A stretch of DNA of 64,000 bases. It comes from Glandiceps talaboti. Its lineage: Eukaryota > Hemichordata > Enteropneusta > Spengelidae. The stretch spans positions 16,783,484 through 16,847,483 of the forward strand of contig NC_135550.1 of NCBI RefSeq assembly GCF_964340395.1, in the 5' to 3' direction. The notes beneath the pieces are model-generated. The model ran no database searches, was not told the DNA's origin, and was given only the letters and a program-made list of their open reading frames with translations. The position numbers and the translations under genes are program-made. This document shows, piece by piece, positions 1 to 10,900 of the stretch. Numbering within the stretch: position 1 is the stretch's first letter; each line of letters starts with the position of its first letter.

Positions 1-289
1 GGAATATAACACCAATCTAGTGGAGCATGTCATATTTATTTCTGTTCAAATCTAACTGCACCTTCTTTCATTTCTATTTTATTTGTTTCTTTGTCACCTT
101 TTGGTTCTAAGTATGTACAATATGTGCACATTCATGCCTTGACCTTTGGCAAAATTTTATGATTTATCAAGACAGGATGTGGCCAACTGTTGCCATTGAT
201 CGCTTTCATTACACAAGTATTATTAACATCATTAAAATATTCAGATACTGAATCACTGCTGAATGAATGACGTTCACGATGTAATATTT

Positions 290-760
290 TTTCCTTTCTT
301 CTCGAGACTTGATTCTTAAGTTTGAAAGAGGAAGTTTGGAATTATTGAACAGAAATGGTAAAATTTAAACATCAAATGATAATCTTGTATGATTTAATTA
401 TTTTGATAAGCAATTATATTAAATTCCCAAAGTAAATATCAAAATACAATATTTTTAATTTCTTCTCCAGACTTGATTCCTGGGGGCAAAAGAGTAAGTT
501 TGGAATTATAGCACAGAAATGGTGAAATTTAAATGTCAAATGATAATCTTTAATAATTTTGATAAGCTATTATATTAAATTACCAAAGTAAATATCAAAA
601 TACAATAATTTTAATTTCTTCTCCAGACTTGGTTCCTGAGGACTAAGAGTGAAATTATAATTATTAAACATATAATAGAAAAATTTAAATATCAAGTGAT
701 AATTTTGTATAATTTGACCATCTTTAAAAAAAATATCATATTAAGTTCTCTTGAAGTAAA
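290..760. repeat. Three-copy tandem repeat, unit about 160 bp
   Basis: Copies begin near 296, 458 and 613. Each starts with ttctt..CCAGACTTG or a close variant and continues through the shared stretches GAAATGGTAAAATTTAAA, CAAATGATAATCTT and CCAAAGTAAATATCAAAATA. The third copy is the most diverged. Copy starts resemble splice acceptors (ttcttctccag), but the following bases do not keep a common reading frame. Confidence 0.8.
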
Positions 761-1604
761 TCGCACACAATGGGGTATGTCATAATTTGGAGATCAGATG
801 TCATGGATAGATTAGAAATCCATTCCACTTGAAATTTTATTAATGTTTGGATAGAAATGTAGATATAGTAAATTGTGAAAACATATTATTTCTTTGATTA
901 TTCTAAAGTACTAAAAAACAGAAAATATACAATTTAGAAATAAAACATGTTTCTCAAGTTTATTTAAGAGAAAGCAAGAAAAAAAATGACAATTAAAAAT
1001 ATTAATTTTAGTATAGTTAATTAGATTAGATTAGATATACTTTAGATTAGATTAATAATAAAATTGTGCTAATTACTATACTGTACTAATTCAGACAGGC
1101 TGAAAACTGTTGAGAATTAATAATATTAAATATACATGAACAAGAATTACAACCAAAAAATAATTTCAGGACTAATTTTATAATAGGAGATAAAATAATA
1201 GTGAATTAATTCACTGTAGGTGGAATTTAATATCTTTTTTTAATTGTTTACGTGCTGATATCCTAAGTGGCTTTGTGATAGATACAGATATTGTGTGTCA
1301 TCACCATATCCTGCCTTAAATACGTCCTTTAAGTCTACTCACTTGTAATAAATGATAAAGACATGTGATATTACCAAATAAGGCTAGGTATATCAGAGGA
1401 TACTGAGGTATATGATTATGTATACTGTATAGTACAGATACAGAGGTCATTGTCTATATGTATGCATAATAATATCAATAATTTGGGTTTACATTTCAAA
1501 GATTTGCATATGTATTTTTATTTTATTCATTTTTAGCGCAACTGGACTACAGGGTTCAGACAGTAGTGCTGTGGGCGTGGTAGTGTCTAGACATGTCTAC
1601 GAAT

Positions 1605-1605
<1 letters not shown>

Positions 1606-1639
<34 letters not shown>

Positions 1640-1664
1640 TGTGTCTGTGAGTGTGTGTGTAGTG
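1606..1664. repeat. (GT)n microsatellite
   Basis: About 55 bases of nearly pure GT repeat with a few interruptions toward the right end. Confidence 0.95.
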
Positions 1665-1779
1665 TGTGTCTTTAATGTAAACAACTTAAAGTCAGGAACC
1701 ATGGGGCTACTAACTGATATATAATTATATACTTTTCAGTGTCTAGTTAGCAGAAGTAGTTTTGTCAAGGTAGCATGAT

Positions 1780-2400
1780 CAGATCAGCAATATGCAAATT
1801 AGGTCATTCTATTGATTTGTGGTATGGAAACACTTTAAATCAAAATCAACTGGGCAGATTGTTCTCAAAAGTTTAAGTGTTGGTGAGGACATTTCTTAAG
1901 TGGTGACATGACATCTAGACGAGATGATCACATTCATATGCAAATGATGTTGATTTACAAAAATGTCAGTTTTAGTCAATAACATCTGCAGTCAGATTTA
2001 TCTGAAAATTGATGGGGATAATTCCAGGGATGTCAAGATGATCCCATTGTTCATATGCAGATTAGTTCTAAAAACATGATATTTTTGTTAACTGGTCTGA
2101 AACTTGATTTAGATGTTTTGAGGGGTGTCCAGTTGTAAAATTGATCAAGAAATTATCTTTCCTTTGTTGATGTACAAATTAGATCTAAAATTGTAATTTG
2201 TGGAAAAACACAAACATTTTAACTCAAAAACTGTTAAGCAGATGAGTCTAAAATTTATGTAATATGTTGCTATGGCTGTTTAAATTTAGATTTCTTCAAC
2301 ACAAGGTGTGACCTCATTATTCATATGCAAATTATGATTTTGGTCAAAAATTAACACTAAAAAACTACCAGTCAGATTTTGAATTTGGTAGCAATATTTT
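1780..2400. repeat. Diverged tandem array with ATATGCAAAT core, unit about 125-150 bp
   Basis: Related blocks recur with the motif CATTCATATGCAAAT (near 1792, 1930, 2050 and 2315; a weaker form near 2172), followed by TTAGNTCTAAAA and, later, TCTGAAA and CAGATT stretches. Divergence is high, so the array looks old. Weakly similar sequence occurs near 31930 and 56280-56560. Confidence 0.6.
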
Positions 2401-2790
2401 AGTTCAACACACATGGACACAATAATTCTTAGCAACCATGACCATGTCCATAGCAACAGGCAAATGACAATGTCTAGTTCGAAGATATGTAAGATACAGC
2501 AGTGGTGGACAAGTAAATAAACATAAAAAAATGGAAACATATATACCTAGCAACAAAGACCATGCACACTCACAGTGACAGCTTAATGACACTTTCTATT
2601 ACAAAGGTAGTAATACTGATCGGGTATTTCAGTGAATGACCACATATAGATAAATAATTAAAAAAATATGTATAATTATATATAATGATATGCAAATTTG
2701 CATAACAACCATTGTCGTGCCAATAGCAACAACCAGACTACTATGTCTAGTGAAGATAAAAAGATAATTCAGTGTATCAATTACCTATCT
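2400..2790. repeat. 'CCTAGCAACNAAGACCA' repeat family, copy 1
   Basis: Contains repeated phrases of the form CCTAGCAACAAAGACCATG, CATAGCAACAGGCAAATGAC and ACATTCAAAAAATGGA in roughly 95-base steps. The same family recurs at 7895-8440 and 38330-38720. No transposase or terminal inverted repeat was recognised. Confidence 0.7.
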
Positions 2791-4063
2791 CGGCTAAATG
2801 ATTGTATAAACCTTTTGAATTATCAATTTATCAAACCCTCGTAAAATGCATCCATATAGTTTACTTGCAGCTGTGCGTGTATGCCATATATATTGGCTTC
2901 CACAAACATTCTGCCTGGGTCTCCAATAAAAATGATGGTTGGTTTTACAAAAAAAAGTGTATATATTTCCTATAAAAACAAAGAAAACCTTACTGAATTT
3001 CATTTTTGTACTGACTAAAACAGCCAAAAAATTGAATATGCAACAACAAAAAATTAAGACATCTATCTCTATATGACATCTATAACTTGTGAACAAGAAA
3101 TCCAAATTTACAAATATTAATGTTTGTAATTTCTAAACAGTAAACTGAGGTAAATAACACTGTTTTAAAATAATAAACAAAGCATAATTACATAATATAA
3201 ATATTTTAAATAAAAATGCTGGTACTATTATTATTGTAATTTCAGGCTAGAAAATGTGGGAAATGAATACAAATGTGTGTTTAGAACAGCAGCTAGGGAA
3301 ACAGTAGCATCTGGAGTAATTATTGGAATTGTTCATATTTCAAAATATTGGTATTCTTTGCTAAATATAGTTACTATTATTTCAGTACATAATGAAATAT
3401 GGCAGTGAATATAACGTTAGTCCACTTGTCAGTCCACTTATGTAACAACTGGCTACCCACAGTTGAAGCATATTAAGTAAAAACAACCACTTTATCTTTC
3501 AGGCTATGTAGATGTCTAATTTTACATTTTAATGTATTAAACATAAAACTTTGAAATAGTGATGCTAGATTTACTGAATTGTTTTTATTGACGTTATTTT
3601 TCTTCCACCTTCTCGTTGCCTTATTTTGTGACTTGTAATCTGACTTTAAAAGTGATGGTCATTTTTTTCGTCAAGAGCTTGAGAGACAGACTAAACTTAT
3701 ACTTGACTGTAGAACAGGTTGCAAGTTTATGTAAATGTTGTTTTGTAGAACATTTGGCACTGTTGCCAGCAGTCACATTAGAAACATGGGGTATTTTTGT
3801 CATTATTCAGAAGAGCCATAGTTGGGCATCAGTATGTTCAATATTGGGATGTATATGAGCTGTAATGATAGACATAAGCAGAAGTGTCCTAAAAATGGTA
3901 TTAGTCTTCACATTCACTGTTTTATGGTTACAATGAAATTTCATAGAGAAATCAACAGTTTAATACTTCAAAATAGAGTTTATACATGTACATGAAATAG
4001 GGTGTCTAAAACAGTTAACCTTGAAGCTGCTATAACAAGACATTGTATTCTGCTTTCTTTTAG

Positions 4064-4762
4064 GTACAAACAGAGTCACCAAAAGAAGAACCAAAACCAG
4101 TTGAGGAAAAAAAAGAAGAAGCTGTTCCTGTTCCAGATCAGGTTGAAGTTGCTGCTGAGGAGAAAGCTGAAGCACCAGCTGCAGCTGAAGAAACAGCAAA
4201 GGAAGAGCCAGCTGCTGTAGCAGATGAACCAGCAAAGGAAGAAGTGCCTGCTGCAGCAGATGAACCAGCAAAGGAAGAAGCTCCTGTTGCTGCAGATGAA
4301 CCAGCAAAGGAAGAAGCTCCTGCTGCAGTAGAAGAACCAGCAAAGGAAGAAACACCCAGTGCAGCAGTGGAACCAGCAAAGGAAGAAGCACCCGCTGCTA
4401 CAGAGGAACCAGCAAAGGAAGAAGCACCTGTAGCAGCTGAGGAACCAGCAAAGGAAGAACCTGCTGCAGCAGAGGAACCAGCAAAGGAAGAAGCACCTGC
4501 AGCAGCTGAGGAACCAGCAAAGGAAGAAGCACCTGCTGCAGCAGAGGAACCAGCAAAGGAAGAAGCACCTGTCGTAGCAGATGAACCAGTTAAGGAAGAA
4601 GCACCCGCTGCAGCAGAAGAACCAGTAAAGGAAGAAGTACCTGTTGCAGCAGATGAACCAGCAAAGGAAGAAGCACCAGCTGCAGCAGAAGAACCAGCTG
4701 CAGCAGAGGAACCAGCAAAGGAAGAAAAACCTGAAGAACCTAGTACAGAACCAGTTAAAGAG
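4064..4762 (+). CDS. Exon A of the glycogen-binding-domain gene: EEPAKEEAPAAA repeats
   Basis: Acceptor ttttag before 4064, donor AAAGAG|gtaatt after 4762; 699 nt, 233 codons, phase 0 at both ends. The unit GAACCAGCAAAGGAAGAAGC recurs about every 36-39 nt, so the exon is a coding minisatellite expected to vary in copy number. The opposite strand is also open because of the repeat; that is a shadow. Confidence 0.88.
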
Positions 4763-7700
4763 GTAATTAAGTTATTACCAAAATCCATTGTTTGTTTGAA
4801 ATGTGGTGTAGATTTTGAGTGATTGCATTGTTGGTAATGGAATAACATGTATAATGTACTTCATAAAGTACATTTTAAGTACATGTCAGCGTTCCAAATA
4901 CAATATACTTAAAGTACATTGTAAAGCATACTTTAAGTATACTTAAAGCGTACTTTAAGTATACTTTTTTTGTACTTATTTTTACCTAATAAGTATACTT
5001 TAAATGTACTTTTCGTACACTAAATTTTGGTAAGGGAGGTTGTCAAGTGAATGAGCTTTCAAAAATTGAGATATACCTAGCAAACTAATGTTGGACTCAT
5101 GTAATTAGTTAAAATGTTACTTTGGATTTAGTTGTCAAAGCAAAGTAGCAGTATTGATTTTAGTGTAGCTGGTTGTGCTACAATGCTATCATAGTGTGAT
5201 TGGGGGCTATGGGAATATCCATGCAGGTGTTCATTGATACCATCCATAGACAGCTTTATCTCAGACATTGACAACTCAATTTCAAGCAAACCTGGCACAA
5301 AAGCCAGACATTATTATGACACATTTTATGCACATTTTCCATAGGTAACTGTCAAAGTTTGATATGTATACAGACACCGGCATGCAAGTGTCTGGTCTCA
5401 CATTATCAATGGCAGCTTCCTAAGAGACTGACCTTGACCATCATGTCCAAGGTCAAGTAGCCAAGAAATGTCTGTTAACAATAACTCAGTAAGGTGAATA
5501 ATTCATTGCCCAAAGTTCACTCAAGTATACCCATACTGTTAGAGGTAAATATCAGCTATATTGTTATATTTTGACCTTGACCACCATCTTCTGGGTCAAA
5601 TAATAGCAAAATGCCCAATAAGTTTGAAAGATTTCTAACTTGAGCCTTTACATAAGTGTCTGCGCATGATATTTATAAAGAAAACTTTCAGACATAAGCA
5701 TTCAACTTTGACCTTAATCTTCAAGGTCAACTAGCAAGTCGTCAATAGCTTCTTTTACAGATACTGCACCATTCAAGTATGTACATCCACATTGTTAGAT
5801 ATAAGCTAGCTTTCTTTTCAAATACTGACTTTGACATTGACATTCACCTTCATTTTCAAAGTCAAATTGAAATTTGCACAGTTAAATTTGAAGTTTTGTT
5901 CATATGGTCACTATTATTGTCAATATCATCACATATGTCTTGTCTCCTTCTCCTGATCACACAGCATACAGGTCAACACTTTATTAATTTAGAGGACTGT
6001 CGTCAAGTGTAGTAAAAATTCATATATAAACTTTTTTGTGTGATGATCTTGAGTATCTATTTTAAGGATCTGCTTGAAGGATTTTAAGGAAACATACTAC
6101 TGCAAAAGTTTAAGATGAGTTATCTTCTTTGTGTTTCATTATCTTGAAGTGTAAATTCTTTAAGATTGAAAAGACTAAGGGTTTCAATTTTATTTTGCAA
6201 CGCAGCCAGAAGCTACTCCAGCTGAGGCAGAAGAAGGAAAGCAAGTTGAGCCAGAACCTGCTACAGTGGAACAACAACCAGAGGTGCCAGCAGAAGAAGC
6301 TCCATCAGAGGATGTGGCAGCTGCACCTGTTGAGGAGCAAAAGACTGAAGAAGAGCCAGTTCAAGCTGAAGCTGTTCAGGAAGAAAAGCCCTCAGATGGT
6401 CCAGTAGAAACACCTTCAGAACAGCAACAAGAGTCAGTTGAAGAAACAAAAGAGGCTCCCACAGAAGAAGTAAAAGCTGAAGAAAAACAAGAAGAAACAC
6501 CTGAAGCAAAAGAAGAACCCACAGAAGCTCCAGCTGCTGTTGATGCTGCTCAGGAAGAGAAGACTGGAGCAACAGAGGTTGCACCAGTGGCTACTGAAGC
6601 AGTAGAAGCAGCTACATCTGAACAGCCTGAGGCTGCTACATCACAAGCAGAAGCATCCGTTGAACAAAAAGAAGCTGAATCATCAGAACAACCTCAAGAA
6701 ACATCAGATAAAGAGGAAGAAAAAACAGAAACATCAACAGAACAAACAGAAACACAAGCAGAGTCTGTAGCAACAGAAGAACAGGTAGCGGAAACAATAG
6801 AGTCACAACCTGCAGAACAGAAAGAAGAAACAGTTGAAGCAGTGCCAGCACCAGAAGAACAAGTAGCTCCAGCAGAACCAGCTCAAACAGAGGATCAATC
6901 AAAAGAACCAGAAGTCAAAACAGAAGAATCAACAGAAAAATTAGAAGATCCAGTAGCAGCACCAGAAGAAAAACAAGAAGTTCCTGCAGTGGTTCCAGAG
7001 GCATCAACAGAACAGAAAGAGGAATCAAATGCTGAGCCAGCAGCACCAGTTGAAGAGAAATCAGAAGAACAAGCAACAGAGCAGAAAGAAGCACCAACCA
7101 CAGAATCAACAGAACAGCCAGCACAGGAACCCACAGGTGATGCACCTCCAGAACAAGAAGCACCAGCTGTGGAAGCAGAAACACCAAAAGAAGAGCAAGC
7201 TGCAGAGTCACAGAAAGAACCAGCACCAGAATCAGAACAAACAGAAGCTCCTGCTGCAGTGACAGAAGCGACAGAAGTCAATGAAGAAAAAGTTGAAACC
7301 CCATCAGAGCAGAAAGAAGAAGAGTCTCAGCCAGCACCACCAGAACAACAAACAGACAATGTTGCTGAAAAGCCAACACCAGCAGCAGAATCATCAGAAG
7401 CACCTGCTGAACAAGAAAAGCTTGCAACAGAGGAGCAGAAAGAAGAAGCTCCTTCAGAGCAACCTTCTCAAGAGACACCTGCAGATGCTGTAGCTGTAGA
7501 ACAGAAAGAAGCTGTCCCAGAACCAGACTCAGGTAAAATCCCAACAGTTTTCACATGGTGCCATGGTGGTAAAGAAGTTGCTGTTATTGGAAGTTTCAAT
7601 AGCTGGCAACCTACAGCAATGACTGAAAGGTAAGGTCTGATCCATGCTAAAGTACGCTGTACATACTGTAATTTCTTTTGATATGATTTGTGTTAGAAGG

Positions 7701-10700
7701 CTTGAAGTTATGAACTTCTGTTCCTATACTAGATAGGGATGTTATTTTGGGTGTCAGGTTTAGTGTAATTCTTCAACACAAAGATCACACCGGCTAAGAG
7801 TGGAAGCCAAGAAAAAATACATGGACCGGATTAGCCAACACACTGATTTCCCTCAACATGATCCAAATGAAAGTGAACAAACATTCAAAAACTTTACACA
7901 AATATGTCAAGCAACCAGGAACATGCCCATAGCAACTAGCTAATGACATTCGATTGTAAAGTTAACAGTAGTGATAGGCAGCGAGAGTAGTGGAGAAACA
8001 TTAAATAAATGGATCCAAATATGACTAAAAACTATAAACCTTGCCCATAGCAAAACCAAAAGGAGTGTCCAGTTCAAAGATAACAACAGTAATTTGTAGC
8101 CCAGTGAACAGATATTCAAAAAATGGACACTAATATACCTAGCAACCAAGGCCACACATAGCAACAGTGAAATGATAGTGTTCAATTCAAGATAACAGTG
8201 ATGGGTATAGTCACATGAACATTCAAAATGTTGACTCAAACATGCCTAGCAACAGAGACTACACCCATAGCGACAGGCAAATTACTACCTATTTCAAAGA
8301 TAACATGGATTGACAAATAAGGAGACTTTCATAAAACAGTCACAAATATGCCTATAGCAACAAAGCCAACATCCATAGCAACAGCCAAATTACACAGCCA
8401 AATCTACAAGGATAGCAACACTAATGGATTTTCCACTTAATTAAAATTCAAAAATAAATACAAATATTCTGGGCAAGCTTGGTCACACGGTAACACCCAT
8501 CAGCAACAACTAGACTAGTCTTGTGCCAGTACCAATCAACCCACATATAGATGTCACATTTACAAATCCTAGATACAAATATTTGCATTCTATGTACATG
8601 TATGTAGTTGTGCTTTGATGCTGTTGACACTATTCTTATCATTTATCATTAATTAAATTGATCTGTATTTGATTTGTTCATAACACAGTGATGGAGAATT
8701 CAAAGTTACTATTGATTTAGAAGAAGGAAGTCACCAGTTTAAATTTGTAGTTGATGGTGATCAGAAGACAAATTCTGCATACCAGGTAATATTATAGTTT
8801 GATCCAACTGTGTGCAAATTCTACTGAATAATAATCTGGCTGCATATATATATCAGGGTTCGTACACTTAAAGCAAAACAAAATTCCAGGACTTTCCAGG
8901 GGTTTTTCGTCAGTTTTCCAGGGGTATTCATATTAATTTTGGCCATTTTCCAGGGGTGTTGACACTAAAGTATATTTTTTGAATGACATCTAATTGTCTG
9001 ATGTGGACGAGAAAAATCAACAACAGTTCCCATAATATGTGACAAAACATTTTAAAGACAATCGACACTATGCAAGATGTTGGTTTCAAAACCGCGTTTA
9101 CACGCTAAGATTAACGGAGAAACCTCTGTCCTACCCCCTAAGTAGCCGTTTCGTCAAGCTTGTGCATTGATCGTGTAAGATTGAGTCGCAGCATTCGTCA
9201 GTCTAATTCAGACATATCCCGAAAAATAAATCAAAAACTAAAGTTTGTCCTCGTTATTGTATGGTTTGATGTTACTAGATTTATAAGTCACCTAAAATAA
9301 TTTTTTTCTTCAAAATTGTGAATAAAAACGTCATTTACGTTACGAAAATTCGAGCTATGAATAACTAAATACATTCATCACTTGCGTCTCGATGTTTATG
9401 TACCGATGCCACGAGTTGCGGAACATCGCGATTTCAACTCAAATTTGACCATTGACGATTGTTACTGTACCGACAACATAAAACAGTAGTTTATTCTTTT
9501 AGAACATGTAACACAAATACCCATTTCTCGACAAAATAAAAGTCACAACCGTACTTCCACAACCCGGAAATTCAACTGCACTAGGCCCTAGCCCTAGCTT
9601 GTAGTATCAGTCGACTCGTGCGCCGAACTTGTAACAATTTCTAATCGAGGTTGATGATGCTTTGATACTCGCTACAGTGTTACGATAATCTTGTTAACAG
9701 ACCTACTGTACATGTTACCCCGGCCGGGACTGTTATAATATCATGTCCCTGAAATGACGACTGGGAGATGTACGGAGTAGCAAGATCGAAAGAAACCCTG
9801 CGGCGCCCATTCAACTAATACGCACGGTCTGTGGGGCAAAGTGTCTCGTGGAACGATCGCTTGACTGTCTGGGTTCAATCGGCGTGAATTTTAATTCATC
9901 ACCCAGCGTGGCGAATGACTTTGAAAATATTTTCGCGATTTCACATTTACGAGATTCAGAATCATATGAATGGGTGGCTCGAGCACGGACATGACGATCG
10001 TCAATATTAATCGATCGATTGAACATGATCATTTTCCAGGGTTTTCCAGGGGTAGGGCGCATTTTTCCAGGGTTTTCCAGGGTTTTCCAGGGAGGGTTTG
10101 AAATTCCAGGGTTTTCCAGGGTTTTCCAGGACCGTGCGAACCCTGATATATGTGCCATGGTGTGAACAAAAAAACTTACCTTACGTTGTTGAAGTGTTGT
10201 GTGTTATGTATTGATAAGTAACTCATATCTTCTGAATTTTTACAAGGATTTTAGAGTATGGTAGCATTATTATGTAGTGAGAACAAGCGTATGAACAATC
10301 CCAAGCAACTAGACTTACGTCAGTTTCTTTCTCACCAGTAGTTAAAATGTGGAATTACATACTAAATATTTAACATTTTAACTTTTGATGAGCTGACGAT
10401 ACTAAAATATCATATAACATAATTATATAAAATATATAATATCTAAAAACTATATAATATATCATCAGCTTTATTTCAACACCACATGCCAGAAGTGTTT
10501 TTGTTGTTCATGTGGCATGGCTCTGGATGATATTTGATATATTTTATGATTTGGGAAGAGTGAAAATGGAATACATGGAAGAATTTGTTGTCATATACTC
10601 TCTGCAGATAATGCTGCTACTCATAATCTTCTGTTGTTACACTGCAGCCAATCTTTACTGAAAGCTTGTTGTTTGGGAATTTGTGTTCCTGGTATAGTCT

Positions 10701-10900
10701 TTTTTACCTGGTACTTTACAATTGATGAGGTAGGGTATAGTATAAACTTTAATTATTATGGATATAGTAATTACTAGATAATACATTTCACTAGTGTTTC
10801 CATTTTTGATCTGTTTATTTAACCTTTCTTTGTCCTGACTTTTTAGGAATTGGCAGGTGACTTGGGTCCAAATAATATAATTGAAGTGAAGAAATCATAA
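4064..10900 (+). CDS. Glu/Pro/Ala-rich protein with C-terminal AMPK-beta-type glycogen-binding domain (partial, 5' end missing)
   Basis: Four exons join in frame: 4064-4762, 6206-7629, 8689-8785 and 10847-10900 (phases 0, 2, 0, stop), giving about 757 residues. All introns are GT-AG. Residues 1 to about 670 are low-complexity and charged: about a dozen 12-residue units like EEPAKEEAPAAA, then an E/Q/A/P-rich stretch. The last 80 or so residues form one AMPK1_CBM (CBM48-like, E-set) domain starting at IPTVFTWCHGGKEV, with GSFNSW, HQFKFVVDG and GPNNIIEVKKS, ending at the stop. The Trp of FNSW and the Lys of QFKF match the AMPK-beta sugar-contact residues; the second Trp (DGQW in vertebrates) is replaced (DGDQ). 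The protein lacks the AMPK alpha/gamma-binding region, so a kinase subunit role is unlikely. By analogy with other disordered-plus-glycogen-domain proteins it may tether something to glycogen; this is inference. The first exon was not found because the exon at 4064 has no in-frame ATG. Confidence 0.85.
4855..5035. repeat. Cluster of AAGTATACTT palindromes
   Basis: The core AAGTATACTT and variants (AAAGTACA, AAGCGTACTT) occur repeatedly in both orientations over about 180 bases, so the segment can fold on itself. It looks like a miniature inverted-repeat element or its remnant. Confidence 0.6.
5225..6000 (+). repeat. 'TTCAAGGTCAAGTAGC' repeat family, copy 1
   Basis: Shares ordered blocks with 20430-21270: ATCTCAGA..CAACTCAATTTCAA, then repeated TGACCTTGACC..TTCAAGGTCAA(G/C)TAGC units. 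The internal unit recurs about every 130 bases (near 5428, 5570 and 5708). Family not recognised. Confidence 0.7.
6206..7629 (+). CDS. Exon B: long acidic E/Q/P/A-rich region plus first strands of the glycogen-binding domain
   Basis: Acceptor gcaacgcag before 6206; donor CTGAAAG|gtaagg after 7629; 1424 nt, entering in phase 0 and leaving in phase 2. The first 440 or so codons are almost entirely E, Q, A, P, T, S, K and V and are predicted to be disordered. The folded domain starts near 7534 (GKIPTVFTWC) and runs into GSFNSWQPTAMTE. The split AG|T codon at the 3' edge encodes a Ser aligned with the drug-site Ser of AMPK beta, exactly as in the PRKAB gene downstream. Confidence 0.9.
7630..8688 (+). 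other. Intron carrying a 'CCTAGCAAC' repeat copy
   Basis: From about 7895 to 8440 it consists of diverged units of the same family as 2400-2790 and 38330-38720 (CATAGCAACAG, ATGACAGTGT, TTCAAAGATAACA). The rest shows nothing recognisable. Confidence 0.75.
7895..8440. repeat. 'CCTAGCAACNAAGACCA' repeat family, copy 2
   Basis: At least five diverged units of about 95 bases, each with CCTAGCAAC, CCCATAGCAACAG and TTCAAAGATAACA phrases. Confidence 0.75.
8689..8785 (+). CDS. Exon C: central strands of the glycogen-binding domain
   Basis: Acceptor aacacag before 8689, donor TACCAG|gtaata after 8785; 97 nt, enters in phase 2 and leaves in phase 0. Encodes DGEFKVTIDLEEGSHQFKF and VVDGDQKTNSAYQ. It is equivalent in position and phase to the PRKAB exon at 28428-28521. 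Confidence 0.93.
8786..10846 (+). other. Intron mostly filled by a hAT-like element
   Basis: The element occupies 8854-10145. The remaining 10146-10846 is AT-rich with no recognised feature. Confidence 0.8.
8854..10145. mobile_element. Non-autonomous hAT-like DNA transposon, 1292 bp
   Basis: The left end CAGGGTTCGTACAC and the reverse complement of the right end (CAGGGTTCGCACGG) match at 10 of the first 11 bases. Flanking octamers are atatatat and atatatgt, consistent with an 8-bp target duplication of the hAT class. Both subterminal regions carry arrays of TTTTCCAGGG, a typical transposase-binding layout. No transposase frame is present. A short minus-strand frame through the terminal array (SWKTLENPGK units) is a by-product of the repeats. 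The interior is richer in CG than the surrounding intron. Confidence 0.82.
10847..10900 (+). CDS. Exon D: last strand of the glycogen-binding domain and stop
   Basis: Acceptor ctttttag before 10847; 18 codons ending TAA at 10898-10900 and encoding ELAGDLGPNNIIEVKKS. The stop lies right after the motif where AMPK beta continues with DFEVF, so the protein ends with the glycogen-binding domain. Confidence 0.92.
   Translation, partial: ELAGDLGPNNIIEVKKS

Larger units (their letters stand above)
1..4063. other. Upstream/intronic region without recognisable coding exon
   Basis: No exon with convincing coding content was found on either strand. The stretch lies 5' of the first recognisable exon of the glycogen-binding-domain gene and is probably its upstream intron, since that exon begins at a splice acceptor and has no ATG. 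It is AT-rich and contains three repeat blocks described separately (290-760, 1606-1664, 1780-2790). The missing first exon may lie here unrecognised or beyond the left edge. Confidence 0.5.
4763..6205 (+). other. Intron with palindromic and repeat sequence
   Basis: Contains a cluster of AAGTATACTT-type palindromes at about 4855-5035, then a copy of the 'AAGGTCAAGTAGC' repeat family at 5225-6000. No coding exon is seen. Confidence 0.75.

Noticed and set aside
3960-4848. Long minus-strand open frames rich in Leu or in Ser/Ala/Gly
   Set aside because: They are antisense shadows of the Glu/Ala/Pro coding repeat; they lack splice context and family similarity.
6261-7544. Several open frames on both strands across the large exon B
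   Set aside because: Low-complexity purine-rich codons leave all frames fairly open. Only the frame that joins to the glycogen-binding domain is supported.
9811-10158. Minus-strand frame with SWKTLENPGK repeats
   Set aside because: It runs through the CCAGGG arrays and end of the hAT-like element and has no protein character beyond the repeat.
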